Origin: Candidatus Aenigmatarchaeota archaeon
GTDB lineage: Archaea > Aenigmatarchaeota > Aenigmatarchaeia > CG10238-14 > SCSR01
Length of the DNA stretch: 43,195 nt
Direction: 5' to 3'
NCBI GenBank assembly: GCA_030017875.1
Contig: JASEGQ010000002.1
Coordinates: forward strand, 1-43,195
A program made the translations under genes and the position numbers. Below the pieces are notes generated by a model. The model ran no database searches. It was given only the letters and a program-made list of their open reading frames with translations, and was not told where the DNA came from. Every line of letters starts with the position of its first letter. Positions within the stretch are counted from its first letter, which is position 1. This document shows, piece after piece, positions 28,095 through 35,823 of this stretch.

Positions 28095-30293
28095 TTAACT
28101 TAAGAATTCCACGCCCAAAATCTTTTCTATATCCTTCTTCTCTTCAGCAGTCCAAGGCTTTTCAGGTCCGAATATCTGGGGAGATTTTACTCCTGTTACT
28201 ATCAGCAACGCTCTTACCGCATCTCCCAACTCTTTTGCTATCTGTGCCCCCCAAATAATTTTTGCATTCGGAGCTAGCTTCGTTGACACAGCTTCGCATA
28301 TCTGTTGAGCCTCTTTTATTGTCACGTCTGGCCCTCCCATCACGTTTATTAGCGCTCCCTTCGCACCATTTATGTCAACTGTTATCAGAGGATTATTTAT
28401 TGCCTTTTCCACAGCTTCAAGAGCTCTGTTCTCTGTATCGCTCTCACCCATTCCTATCATCGCTAGCCCACCTTCTGACATCACCGCTCTCACGTCAGCA
28501 AAGTCTAGATTTACCAGGCCTGGCTTAGTTACAAGCTCTGCTATTCCCTTTACTGCATTAACCAAGATTTCATCTGCAACCTTGAAGGCTGTTACCAAGC
28601 TCACATCAGGAACTATTTCCAAAAGCTTGTCGTTTGGTATAACTATCAGAGTATCAGTAACAGTTTCTAAATTTGATAGTCCTTCGCGAGCGTTTTGCAT
28701 CCTCTGTTTTCCCTCCATGCTAAAAGGCAAAGTCACTATGGCAACTGTTAAGGCTCCCATCTTCTTTGTGATATCAGCTATTATCGGTAAGCTTCCTGTT
28801 CCTGTATTATGTACAAGGAAACCTTCGGAAACAAAATTGTGGCTATCTTTTACAGTTATGTCAAATACTTCTTCTTCTCCAACCTCCTTTACTGATTCAA
28901 TTCTAGCAAAGCCAAAATTCTTAAAGAATTCAGAATAAGGCCCGTAATATCCACACAAAAATTCCTTATCCCTTTCTCTCGTCTTCTCTAATTTTTCGTT
29001 TAATTGATGAGGCTTGTAAATCCTTATGTTCCAGAATGTAGCTTTTATTTTTTGTTTAGAGTTAAGAAGTTTTAATTCTCTTGTTCTTTTTGCAATGTTA
29101 CTCGTTCTTAATTCAATATAATCACATAAAACTTTTAATTGCCTAATAAGCCTTTCGCTCTTCATTTCAAATCTAAGCTCTTTTCCTTTTTCATTTTTCT
29201 TCCTTTGCCTGTAGCAAGAGTCAGCTAGCCCGAGTATTAGTTCTTTTTTGAGTGAATTTGGCAATTCAAATACCCATGGAGGAATTTCTTTTTCTCCAGC
29301 TTGTTTTTTAAATCCTAGCTTTTCTAGAAGTTCGTATACTTGCTTAGAGTTAACATAATACAAGCTGTCACTCTTTCTCATTTTAAGGCCAAATACTTTT
29401 TTCATTAGGTTGATGTATTTTAGGTTGATTTCCTCGTATTCTGATGGATAGAAACAAATTTTCCAACTATCTTTACTTTTTGTTATCCAACTATCACCGA
29501 GTAAAAATCCAAATAATCTACAAAAATCTTCAGTTGGGTAAAATTCTAAATTTGACGAAAGTTCTTTATTTTCTGGTATTTTTCTTAAAACGACAACTAA
29601 ATCACCGCGCTTTAAAGATTCTGCAGGTACCCATTGAAGTGCATATCTAGAGAATCTTCCACGTTTATCCAGGCTTTTTGGTATTACTTTGAGGAATGGA
29701 TGGTCGTAGGAAGCAACTAACGTATGGCTTTTTGTTTTCACTTCAAATACTTTTTTAATTCCAGTTTTCATTGCAGCAACAACAGGCTTCTTAACAATTC
29801 TTCCGTTGTCTAGGGAATACACAAAACTGCCTGGCCTAATTGAGTCTATCCTGACAGGTCCATCCGGATTTGTATATATTAACGAGCTGGCTCGAAGACA
29901 CCCACCACCTAAACCACAAGTCAAAAATACCATGTCTGCCCCTCTCAACGCTTTTTTTATATCTTCTTTGCTCTCTTTTGCAGCCTCCATTCCGATTTTT
30001 GGGTCAGCTCCTGCTCCCAAGCCACCAGTGAGCTCTTTTCCTATCAAAACCTTTACGTCAGCGTCTGTGTAGAGCAAGTCTTGAGCGTCTGTGTTAACTG
30101 CTATTGTCTCTGCCCCAACAATACCAACCTGCATGAGTCTTGTGATAGTGTTATTTCCTGCCCCACCAGCTCCAACAACTTTTATCTGTGTCTTTCTTCT
30201 CTCGAGTATTGATCTGAGCTCTTCGTCCATTTCAGTAGTTTTTGTAGTAGCCGAGGGTTTTTCAACTAGTTGTCTTATTCCCATAATCATCAC
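28095..30293 (-). CDS. ftsZ: Cell division protein FtsZ interrupted by an intein
   Basis: KVVGAGGAGNNTITRL, NTDAQDL, GLGAGADPKIGMEAA; signature GGG(C..intein..HN)TGTGSLPIIADI; NLDFADVRAVM. Confidence 0.95.
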   Translation of the reverse strand: MMIMGIRQLVEKPSATTKTTEMDEELRSILERRKTQIKVVGAGGAGNNTITRLMQVGIVGAETIAVNTDAQDLLYTDADVKVLIGKELTGGLGAGADPKIGMEAAKESKEDIKKALRGADMVFLTCGLGGGCLRASSLIYTNPDGPVRIDSIRPGSFVYSLDNGRIVKKPVVAAMKTGIKKVFEVKTKSHTLVASYDHPFLKVIPKSLDKRGRFSRYALQWVPAESLKRGDLVVVLRKIPENKELSSNLEFYPTEDFCRLFGFLLGDSWITKSKDSWKICFYPSEYEEINLKYINLMKKVFGLKMRKSDSLYYVNSKQVYELLEKLGFKKQAGEKEIPPWVFELPNSLKKELILGLADSCYRQRKKNEKGKELRFEMKSERLIRQLKVLCDYIELRTSNIAKRTRELKLLNSKQKIKATFWNIRIYKPHQLNEKLEKTRERDKEFLCGYYGPYSEFFKNFGFARIESVKEVGEEEVFDITVKDSHNFVSEGFLVHNTGTGSLPIIADITKKMGALTVAIVTLPFSMEGKQRMQNAREGLSNLETVTDTLIVIPNDKLLEIVPDVSLVTAFKVADEILVNAVKGIAELVTKPGLVNLDFADVRAVMSEGGLAMIGMGESDTENRALEAVEKAINNPLITVDINGAKGALINVMGGPDVTIKEAQQICEAVSTKLAPNAKIIWGAQIAKELGDAVRALLIVTGVKSPQIFGPEKPWTAEEKKDIEKILGVEFLS
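28806..29900 (-). mobile_element. FtsZ intein (365 aa) with LAGLIDADG-type homing endonuclease-like region
   Basis: N-splice CLRASSLIYTNPDGPVRIDSI; block B-like SHTLVASYDHPFL; LFGFLLGDSWI and LILGLADSCY blocks; C-splice HNFVSEGFLVHN|T. Confidence 0.93.
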
Positions 30294-30325
30294 TGATATT
30301 AATTCCGAGATACAAAAATAAATGC

Positions 30326-30988
30326 TTATTCAAAGATATCAACAAATTTAATCTTTTCTATCCCAGAAATCCATTTTTTTATAGTTCTTGCTATTAAGCT
30401 CTTTACCTCTGTAGTTAGGTTGTATTTGATCTTAAATTCTATTTCAACTTCTTTTTCGTTTAACTTAACGTCTATGCTCTCTTTTTCTATCGAAGTAAAA
30501 TAAAACACGATCGCTTCTATTTTCTCCTTTTTATCTTCTATCTTTTTTACAATTTCCAGTTCATACTCCAAAGTCTTTCCAGCCAAAGGATGATTGAAAT
30601 CAACCCTTACTCTTCCGCCAGAAATGCTAATTACTCTTCCCTTTATTCCGTTAATTACAATTATCGATCCAACCTCTGGTTTTATGTTCTGCTCTTTGAA
30701 TTTTGCTTCTGGTATTAGCTTTACCAACTCAGGATTTCTTTCACCAAATGCCTTTTCTGGTTTTATCTCTACTTTCCTCTTTTCTTTAACTTTCATTTCT
30801 TTGAGTGCTTCGTTCAAGCCTGGCAAGATAAAATCTGCATCGACAATTATAGGAACAGGCTTGTACTTGAAATTTTGATTAAAAACATTTTCTTTTTTTG
30901 CTACATCTTCTCTTGTTAGGTCAAAAATTTCCCCAGAATCTTTTATTCTTCCAACATAATTTATGTAGACAAAATCCCCGGAATTCAT
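30326..30988 (-). CDS. FKBP-type peptidyl-prolyl isomerase (SlyD-like)
   Basis: GDFVYINYVGRIKDSGEIFDLT...FILPGLNEALKEMKVKEKRKVEIKPEKAFGER...VDFNHPLAGKTLEYEL. Confidence 0.9.
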   Translation of the reverse strand: MNSGDFVYINYVGRIKDSGEIFDLTREDVAKKENVFNQNFKYKPVPIIVDADFILPGLNEALKEMKVKEKRKVEIKPEKAFGERNPELVKLIPEAKFKEQNIKPEVGSIIVINGIKGRVISISGGRVRVDFNHPLAGKTLEYELEIVKKIEDKKEKIEAIVFYFTSIEKESIDVKLNEKEVEIEFKIKYNLTTEVKSLIARTIKKWISGIEKIKFVDIFE

Positions 30989-31144
30989 TTATTTCACTCT
31001 TTTAATTCCACAAATTTTACAAGTACCTGTTTTAGGGTCTATACAAATGGAGCAGCACCTGCTACGGCAAGCTTTGCATGTGTAGAGACCAGGTGAAAAC
31101 TTACCACAAGCAGCACAATTGCCTCCTACTGCAAAATCAATCAC
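30989..31144 (-). CDS. Small zinc-finger protein (51 aa, GTG start), overlapping the FKBP start
   Basis: (M)IDFAVGGNCAACGKFSPGLYTCKACRSRCCSICIDPKTGTCKICGIKRVK*; multiple CxxC. Confidence 0.55.
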   Translation of the reverse strand: MIDFAVGGNCAACGKFSPGLYTCKACRSRCCSICIDPKTGTCKICGIKRVK

Positions 31145-31233
31145 CTCTAAAATATTTACAAAAAAGATAATTAAAGATTTAAAATAGTGCGGGAGGTGGG
31201 ATTTGAACCCACGAACTCACTAAGAGACAGGAT

Positions 31234-31247
31234 CTCCTATGTCTGGC
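31234..31247 (-). other. Predicted 14-nt BHB intron, tRNA-Leu canonical position 37/38
   Basis: Transcript: CTTA-AG|G-CCAGACA-TAGG-AG|A; anticodon stem CAGGA/TCCTG forms the exon helix after the 30/31 intron is removed. Confidence 0.78.
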
Positions 31248-31254
31248 CTTAAGT

Positions 31255-31269
31255 TTCGTATCTTACGAA
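31255..31269 (-). other. Predicted 15-nt intron, tRNA-Leu position 30/31 (relaxed BHB)
   Basis: Transcript: CGCA-GG|T-TCGTAAGA-TACG-AA|A; one C/A mismatch in the central helix. The intron itself is the inverted repeat TTCGTA-AGA-TACGAA. Confidence 0.6.
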
Positions 31270-31294
31270 CCTGCGCCTTTAACCAGACTTGGCT

Positions 31295-31307
31295 TTGGGG
31301 TAAAAAT
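31295..31307 (-). other. Predicted 13-nt BHB intron, tRNA-Leu position 8/9
   Basis: Transcript: GGGG-GT|A-TTTTTA-CCCC-AA|A. Confidence 0.8.
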
Positions 31308-31370
31308 ACCCCCGCATTCCCCCCGCTTGGTAATATCAAACATTTTAATATATAAAAATTGTGAGAAGAA

Positions 31371-32168
31371 TTACTTTAATTTTCTTAAGTTCTTGTTGAA
31401 TTCGTTTAGCTTTTCCTCTAAAACTTCTGAGGCCTGCAAAACAACTTCTTCTGGACTCAAACCGCTAGCTTTCTCGACGTTGAAGATAAAGCAGTCTTCC
31501 ACATCTTCAACTTTTATCGCCTCTTCAGGACAAATATCTACGCATTGCATACATAAGCTGCATTCTGTAGGATCTTTTATAACGATTCTCCCCTTTTCAA
31601 TTTTCAAAACCTTTTTTACACATCTCTCAACACATTGCTTGCATGTTTCGCCTTTACATTTTTTAGAGTTAATGATAATATTCGGAAGGTTCTTATATCC
31701 AACAACCACAGCCTGCCATTTTGCATGAGTTCTTCCAATCCCGAGTTGGGCTATAGCTTCAAGTTCTAATTCTTGCTCTTCGAAAAGGTCAACTATGGGA
31801 ATCTTATCAAAAACAGGCATTACATCTCTATCCCTAGATCTCAGATCTCCTGAATAGACCCTGCAAGGTCCTTTCTTTTTTAGCACTAGCTCAGTTTGGC
31901 ATCTTTTGCATCCCTTGCCTCCACACTTGCACTCCTCTGGAAGGTTGTAAGCTCGTTTATCAAAAGTTAAAGGTATCTGTCCGAGTCTGTTTGCAAGCAC
32001 CTCATCGGTTAAGGCAGAATCATTTTTCTTAAAATCAACCCATTCTATTGCCATTGTAGGTATTTCAGACATCATTATTCTTCGTAAAGCGTTGGCAAAT
32101 TCAGCATTTATTCCTTCCACCAAAAAGCTTATCTCAGAATCTGTCTTGCTAAGGATTTGAATCTTCAT
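31371..32168 (-). CDS. rpoD: DNA-directed RNA polymerase subunit D (Rpo3) with ferredoxin-like Cys motifs
   Basis: VEGINAEFANALRRIMMSEIPTMAIEWVDF...; CKGETCKQCVERC and CSLCMQCVDICP. Confidence 0.95.
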   Translation of the reverse strand: MKIQILSKTDSEISFLVEGINAEFANALRRIMMSEIPTMAIEWVDFKKNDSALTDEVLANRLGQIPLTFDKRAYNLPEECKCGGKGCKRCQTELVLKKKGPCRVYSGDLRSRDRDVMPVFDKIPIVDLFEEQELELEAIAQLGIGRTHAKWQAVVVGYKNLPNIIINSKKCKGETCKQCVERCVKKVLKIEKGRIVIKDPTECSLCMQCVDICPEEAIKVEDVEDCFIFNVEKASGLSPEEVVLQASEVLEEKLNEFNKNLRKLK

Positions 32169-32215
32169 TCAATCACTAACTGTAGATTTCGTTATTGAAA
32201 TATTTTAAGCTTTTT

Positions 32216-32371
32216 TTACTGGTTTAATAGGAGTTCAAACGTTCCATCACGAGCTTGACAGTATTTCAAGCCTTGCTCAGCTGTCAACAGGATATCGGTA
32301 AGCCTGCCAACAGAGCCAGCGTCTTTTTCGTCTTTTGGCTTTCCGGGAATAATAACTGTAGGTCTTCCCAT
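32216..32371 (-). CDS. Small hypothetical ORF (51 aa)
   Basis: MGRPTVIIPGKPKDEKDAGSVGRLTDILLTAEQGLKYCQARDGTFELLLNQ*. Confidence 0.35.
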   Translation of the reverse strand: MGRPTVIIPGKPKDEKDAGSVGRLTDILLTAEQGLKYCQARDGTFELLLNQ

Positions 32372-32437
32372 CGTGCTTCTACTCCTCGCTACCAACTATG
32401 CCAGTGTGAAAAAAAGTTTGTGAATGTCTTGCATTTT

Positions 32438-33007
32438 TCACTTTTTCTTGGATACCTTGAACATATCACCATGACCAGGGATTATGAAATCAGCCATTTT
32501 GACAATTTTTGCTCTGCTTTTCATTAGCAACTTTTTCTTAAAGATAAAAGGCGGTAGATTTTTTTCATCAGACCAGAAGAGATCTCCAGCAATGGCTATT
32601 GTGCCCTTATCTGTTTTAACTATAACGCTACAATCGTCATTAGAGTAATGACCTGGCGTACGAATAACTGTTACATTCTTTGTTATAGTATACTTCTCCT
32701 CAAAGAAGTGAAATTTATTTTCCACAAAAGTTTCAACACCATCTACAAACGTTGCATTTTCAAATAAGCTGTTATTTCCGATGTGATCTGGATGATAATG
32801 TGTAATTATAACATAGTCTATGTCACTCGGACTCAATCCATTTTTCTTCAAAGCCTTTTTAATCTCTTTACCTTCACCAACATTACCTGTATCTACAATT
32901 ATTTTTTTACCCGCGTCTGTAATCAAACTTATCGTGCAAGTTGCCTCGCATCCTTCCTCGTTAACCATTTTAAAATACCCAGGTCGAAGAATCTTTACTG
33001 ATGCCAT
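32438..33007 (-). CDS. Metallo-beta-lactamase fold hydrolase
   Basis: DYVIITHYHPDHIGNNSLF...RTPGHYSNDDCSVIV...IAGDLFW...IPGHGDM. Confidence 0.9.
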   Translation of the reverse strand: MASVKILRPGYFKMVNEEGCEATCTISLITDAGKKIIVDTGNVGEGKEIKKALKKNGLSPSDIDYVIITHYHPDHIGNNSLFENATFVDGVETFVENKFHFFEEKYTITKNVTVIRTPGHYSNDDCSVIVKTDKGTIAIAGDLFWSDEKNLPPFIFKKKLLMKSRAKIVKMADFIIPGHGDMFKVSKKK

Positions 33008-33137
33008 AACCTAAACCTCTTTTATTTTTTAATTTCCACATTTTTTAAGTTTAAATTAATTCTGTTTGATCGTGTTTAGATTCGTCTTCTTTCGCAGAGA
33101 TTTTAAAAATAGCAAGAACTGTAGTAGCTTAGAAGGC

Positions 33138-33600
33138 TTAAACACGCCTCCCTCTTCTTCCACCCTTAGGCCGCATCTTCCCATGATCACTTAGACTTAG
33201 TCTAATGTATGATGGGAGTCACGTCTTCAATCATTCCTTTCCGAGATTAATCAATTCGGAGTCCTGCGCGAGCCAAAGCCCTTTACGAAAAATTTTATCG
33301 CGGGCTGTGCACCTGGCCCAGGTGACTTTGACTTTACTCCTCCTGCGGCTCTAACTTTAACATGAACTCCTGTCAAGCCTTTTGCTAAAGCCTCTTCTGC
33401 AGCCTTTTTCGCAGCTATCATGATTAGCTTAACATGGCTGGAAAAGGCATTCCCTCTTCTCTGTCCTTGTCTGTCATCATCCCTCCAGAATATCTCGCTA
33501 TGGTCTCTGCTCCGGTGATGTCTGTTATGTGTACAATAGTGTTATTTGTTGTACTGTAGATGTGAGCTATTCCCCATACCTCCTTCCGTTTTTCTCCCAT
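33138..33600 (-). CDS. rps11: Ribosomal protein S11 (uS11), split by four micro-introns: complement(join(33138..33184,33207..33238,33254..33282,33296..33416,33431..33600))
   Basis: Spliced product (132 aa): [135 protein letters not shown] overlaps the rps4 stop (TAATG). Absent from the ORF track because the raw frame is broken four times. Confidence 0.9.
33185..33206 (-). other. Predicted 22-nt BHB intron 4 in rps11
   Basis: Transcript: CCCA-TCAT-AC|A-TTAGA-CTAAG-TCTAA-GTGA-TC|A-TGGG; complete hBHBh' with exon helix, central helix and intron helix. Confidence 0.9.
33239..33253 (-). other. Predicted 15-nt BHB intron 3 in rps11
   Basis: Transcript: CCGA-AT|T-GATTAATC-TCGG-AA|A; joins CGA AT+A GGA ATG (R I G M); unspliced frame hits TAA. 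Confidence 0.83.
33283..33295 (-). other. Predicted 13-nt BHB intron 2 in rps11
   Basis: Transcript: AGCCC-GCGA-TA|A-AATTTT-TCGT-AA|A-GGGCT; joins GCG ATA+AGG GCT (A I R A). Confidence 0.88.
33417..33430 (-). other. Predicted 14-nt BHB intron 1 in rps11
   Basis: Transcript: CAGC-CATG-TT|A-AGCTAAT-CATG-AT|A-GCTG; joins ATG TT+A GCT GCG (M L A A). Confidence 0.88.
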
Positions 33601-34061
33601 TATTCACCCCCTTTTTGGACAGTTATTTTGTTTTCTTCCTCTTTAGCAACCAAGTAGCTCGGGTATGATATTTTTTTGTTGTTAATTTTAACATGACCAT
33701 GAACTATGAATTGTCTGGCTTGTTTTGGTGTGTTGGCCAAGCCCTTCCTAGTCAAAATCGTTTGTAGCCTTCTTTCCAAAATATTTTCTACAGTTAGACT
33801 CAAGACATCGCTCAAGCTAGCGTTCTCATTTAACAACCCAAGCTTAGCCAGTTTTTTTATCAATAATTTCTCCTTTTCTTTATCTCTTTTCGCAGCCAGT
33901 TCTCTAGCCATTCTCCTGTATTTCCTTAGCAAAGCCTCTGCTCTCCATATCTCCTTCTTTCTTCTTAGTCCAAAATCTTTTAGCAATTTTCTCTCTCTTT
34001 CTATCCTAGCTTTGTCCCATTTTTTTAATGGTCTCTCGTATTTTTTTCTCTGTTTCTTCAT
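33600..34061 (-). CDS. rps4: Ribosomal protein S4
   Basis: S4 domain [42 protein letters not shown]. Confidence 0.95.
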   Translation of the reverse strand: MKKQRKKYERPLKKWDKARIERERKLLKDFGLRRKKEIWRAEALLRKYRRMARELAAKRDKEKEKLLIKKLAKLGLLNENASLSDVLSLTVENILERRLQTILTRKGLANTPKQARQFIVHGHVKINNKKISYPSYLVAKEEENKITVQKGGE

Positions 34062-34065
34062 TCGA

Positions 34066-34629
34066 TCACTTCTTTTTCTCTTCCTTCTTTGTCATAGCAA
34101 TTCTCACAGCCTTTCTTACAACACCAACAACTCTCCCTTTTCTAAAAGAGCTTCTTGTTCTCTGGCCACGAACAGGCAAACCAAGCATGTGTCTTACTCC
34201 TTTGTAAGTTTTTAAATCGATCATCCTTTGCACATCAAACTTTTTTGTAATTTCCAAGTCAGGGCCAGTTACATGCATATCCTTTCCGGTCTCTATATCT
34301 CTCCTTCTGTTCACCAAATAAGTAGGAACACCAAATTTGACAGGGTCTTTAATTACTTCTTCAATTTTTTTGATTTCACTTTCGCTTAAAGATCCGAGCT
34401 TCGTCTTCGGATCAAAGCCAGAAGCGATACAAATGGCCTTACTCATTGTATGGCCTATTCCCTTAATCCTCTTCAGAGCTCTTATCAAGGGCTTTTCTCC
34501 ATCAAGATCTGTACCAGCAACTCTTACTATTGTTTTTATCTCAACTTTAGGTCTTTCGATTTTTATAGGTTTGACTACTTTTTTCTCCTTTTCCTTTTCT
34601 TCCGGAACTTTTACCTTTGTTACTCCCAT
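34066..34629 (-). CDS. rps13: Ribosomal protein S13
   Basis: IVRVAGTDLDGEKPLIRALKRIKGIGHTMSKAIC...YKGVRHMLGLPVRGQRTRSS. Confidence 0.95.
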   Translation of the reverse strand: MGVTKVKVPEEKEKEKKVVKPIKIERPKVEIKTIVRVAGTDLDGEKPLIRALKRIKGIGHTMSKAICIASGFDPKTKLGSLSESEIKKIEEVIKDPVKFGVPTYLVNRRRDIETGKDMHVTGPDLEITKKFDVQRMIDLKTYKGVRHMLGLPVRGQRTRSSFRKGRVVGVVRKAVRIAMTKKEEKKK

Positions 34630-34714
34630 ATTATCACATTTGGTTGTTATTTAATTTGAAGTATTTTAAACTTTGAAAAATGGACCGGCAGGGATTTGAA
34701 CCCTGAGCCTCTTC

Positions 34715-34730
34715 ATTGCAGCTCAATGCT
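34715..34730 (-). other. Predicted 16-nt intron, tRNA-Ala anticodon 3' stem (39/40; relaxed BHB)
   Basis: Transcript: CTT-GGCA-TG|A-GCATTGAGC-TGCA-AT|G-AAG (one G/A mismatch); removal gives a perfect CTTCC/GGAAG stem. Confidence 0.62.
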
Positions 34731-34736
34731 CATGCC

Positions 34737-34749
34737 TTTTCCGTTTTCT
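34737..34749 (-). other. Predicted 13-nt BHB intron, tRNA-Ala anticodon loop (33/34)
   Basis: Transcript: TTCC-TT|A-GAAAAC-GGAA-AA|G. Confidence 0.78.
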
Positions 34750-34760
34750 AAGGAAGCGAT

Positions 34761-34772
34761 TTTGGCATCATT
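34761..34772 (-). other. Predicted 12-nt BHB intron in the tRNA-Ala D-stem
   Basis: Transcript: TGGT-AG|A-ATGAT-GCCA-AA|A (one GU). Confidence 0.78.
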
Positions 34773-34976
34773 CTACCATTGATCTACCGGCCCAAAAATG
34801 GATTTAATAAATTAATATCATTAATACTTTCTTTAAATATTTAGATGTGGTTTGATTTCTATCCAGATTTCCAAGGGATGTTTGCTGTAACCAGCTTGTT
34901 GCCGACGAAATTGTTGGCTTGCGTTCTGCGAACCATAATCATGGAAAGCTCCAACATTAGTTATAGGTTGCTAGAG

Positions 34977-35144
34977 TTATTTGCGTGTCCATTTAAGTTT
35001 CTTGGGCTCTCTCTTCATAAAATAATTCTTCTCACATTTCGACGAATCGAAAAAAATTATAGTGCCGTCTGATTTTACAAACATCTTTCCCACATTTCTT
35101 TTGATTATCCTGCCACAGAAAGTACACTTTATATTAACCACCAT
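34977..35144 (-). CDS. rpl24e: Ribosomal protein L24e (55 aa)
   Basis: [55 protein letters not shown]. Confidence 0.9.
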   Translation of the reverse strand: MVVNIKCTFCGRIIKRNVGKMFVKSDGTIIFFDSSKCEKNYFMKREPKKLKWTRK

Positions 35145-35213
35145 TATAACTTTTTAAACAAATGCTATTACATTATTACTTTCTTTTCCGTTTCTTAACA
35201 TCAGATGTGTATT

Positions 35214-35423
35214 TTACCTTTCAACCATCTTCGCAGCAGTTTCCATTTCTGTTTCTCGAAGCATCAAAATATCTCCAATTCTTATCGGCCCTAAAACATT
35301 CCTTGTCAATACCTTACCTTTATCAGGGCCTTCCAAAACTTTACATCTAACTTGCATCACTCCTCTCACGCCAGTTCTGCCAAGCAATTGCAGTACCTCT
35401 GCAGGATATGCTTCTTTTTCCAT
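35214..35423 (-). CDS. rps28e: Ribosomal protein S28e
   Basis: [53 protein letters not shown]. Confidence 0.95.
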   Translation of the reverse strand: MEKEAYPAEVLQLLGRTGVRGVMQVRCKVLEGPDKGKVLTRNVLGPIRIGDILMLRETEMETAAKMVER

Positions 35424-35427
35424 CTTA

Positions 35428-35799
35428 TCACTTCTTTAACTCAGAAATCCTTTTAATTATTTCTTCTAAGGCTTCTTTTGCGTCCCCAGGCTCAACAACA
35501 CAAACCGAGGCAGAGGCAACATCTATACCAGCAGCTCTTCCAAGTTCTTGCTTGCTTGGGACATATAAGTAAGGAACTTTCTTCTCTTCACACAAAGCCG
35601 GTAAGTGCATCACAATCTCTTCTGGTTCAACATCCTCAGCTATAACAACAAGCCGAGCTATACCTTTTTCTATAGCTTTTGTAGTCTCGTTCGTTCCCTT
35701 CTTGACTTTTCCAGTATTTTTTGCTACCTCAACGGCTTGTAACACCTTTTCACTCAGGTCTTTTGGCACGCTAAATTTCACATAAGCCCTCGGCATCAT
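35428..35799 (-). CDS. rpl7ae: Ribosomal protein L7Ae
   Basis: [57 protein letters not shown]. Confidence 0.95.
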   Translation of the reverse strand: MMPRAYVKFSVPKDLSEKVLQAVEVAKNTGKVKKGTNETTKAIEKGIARLVVIAEDVEPEEIVMHLPALCEEKKVPYLYVPSKQELGRAAGIDVASASVCVVEPGDAKEALEEIIKRISELKK

Positions 35800-35823
35800 T
35801 TTACCTCATTCAGTCTTATAATT

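Larger units (their letters stand above)
31188..31315 (-). tRNA. tRNA-Leu (anticodon UAA) with three micro-introns
   Basis: Acceptor GCGGGGG/CTCCCGC, T-arm GTGGG-TTCAAAT-CCCAC, variable arm TCTCTTAGTGAGTTC, mature anticodon arm CAGGA-CTTAAGA-TCCTG. 128 nt gene, 86 nt mature. Confidence 0.88.
34681..34793 (-). tRNA. tRNA-Ala (anticodon GGC) with three micro-introns
   Basis: Mature: GGGCCGG-TA-GATC-AATGGTA-GATC-G-CTTCC-TTGGCAT-GGAAG-AGGCT-CAGGG-TTCAAAT-CCCTG-CCGGTCC-A (72 nt) from a 113-nt gene. Confidence 0.85.

Noticed and set aside
33138-33600. rps11 as an ordinary pseudogene
   Set aside because: All breaks are clean 13-22 nt insertions with BHB pairing; the coding remainder is fully conserved and start/stop coupling to rps4 is intact.
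34845-35072. Plus-strand 75-aa ORF
   Set aside because: Antisense to a clear rpl24e on the minus strand.
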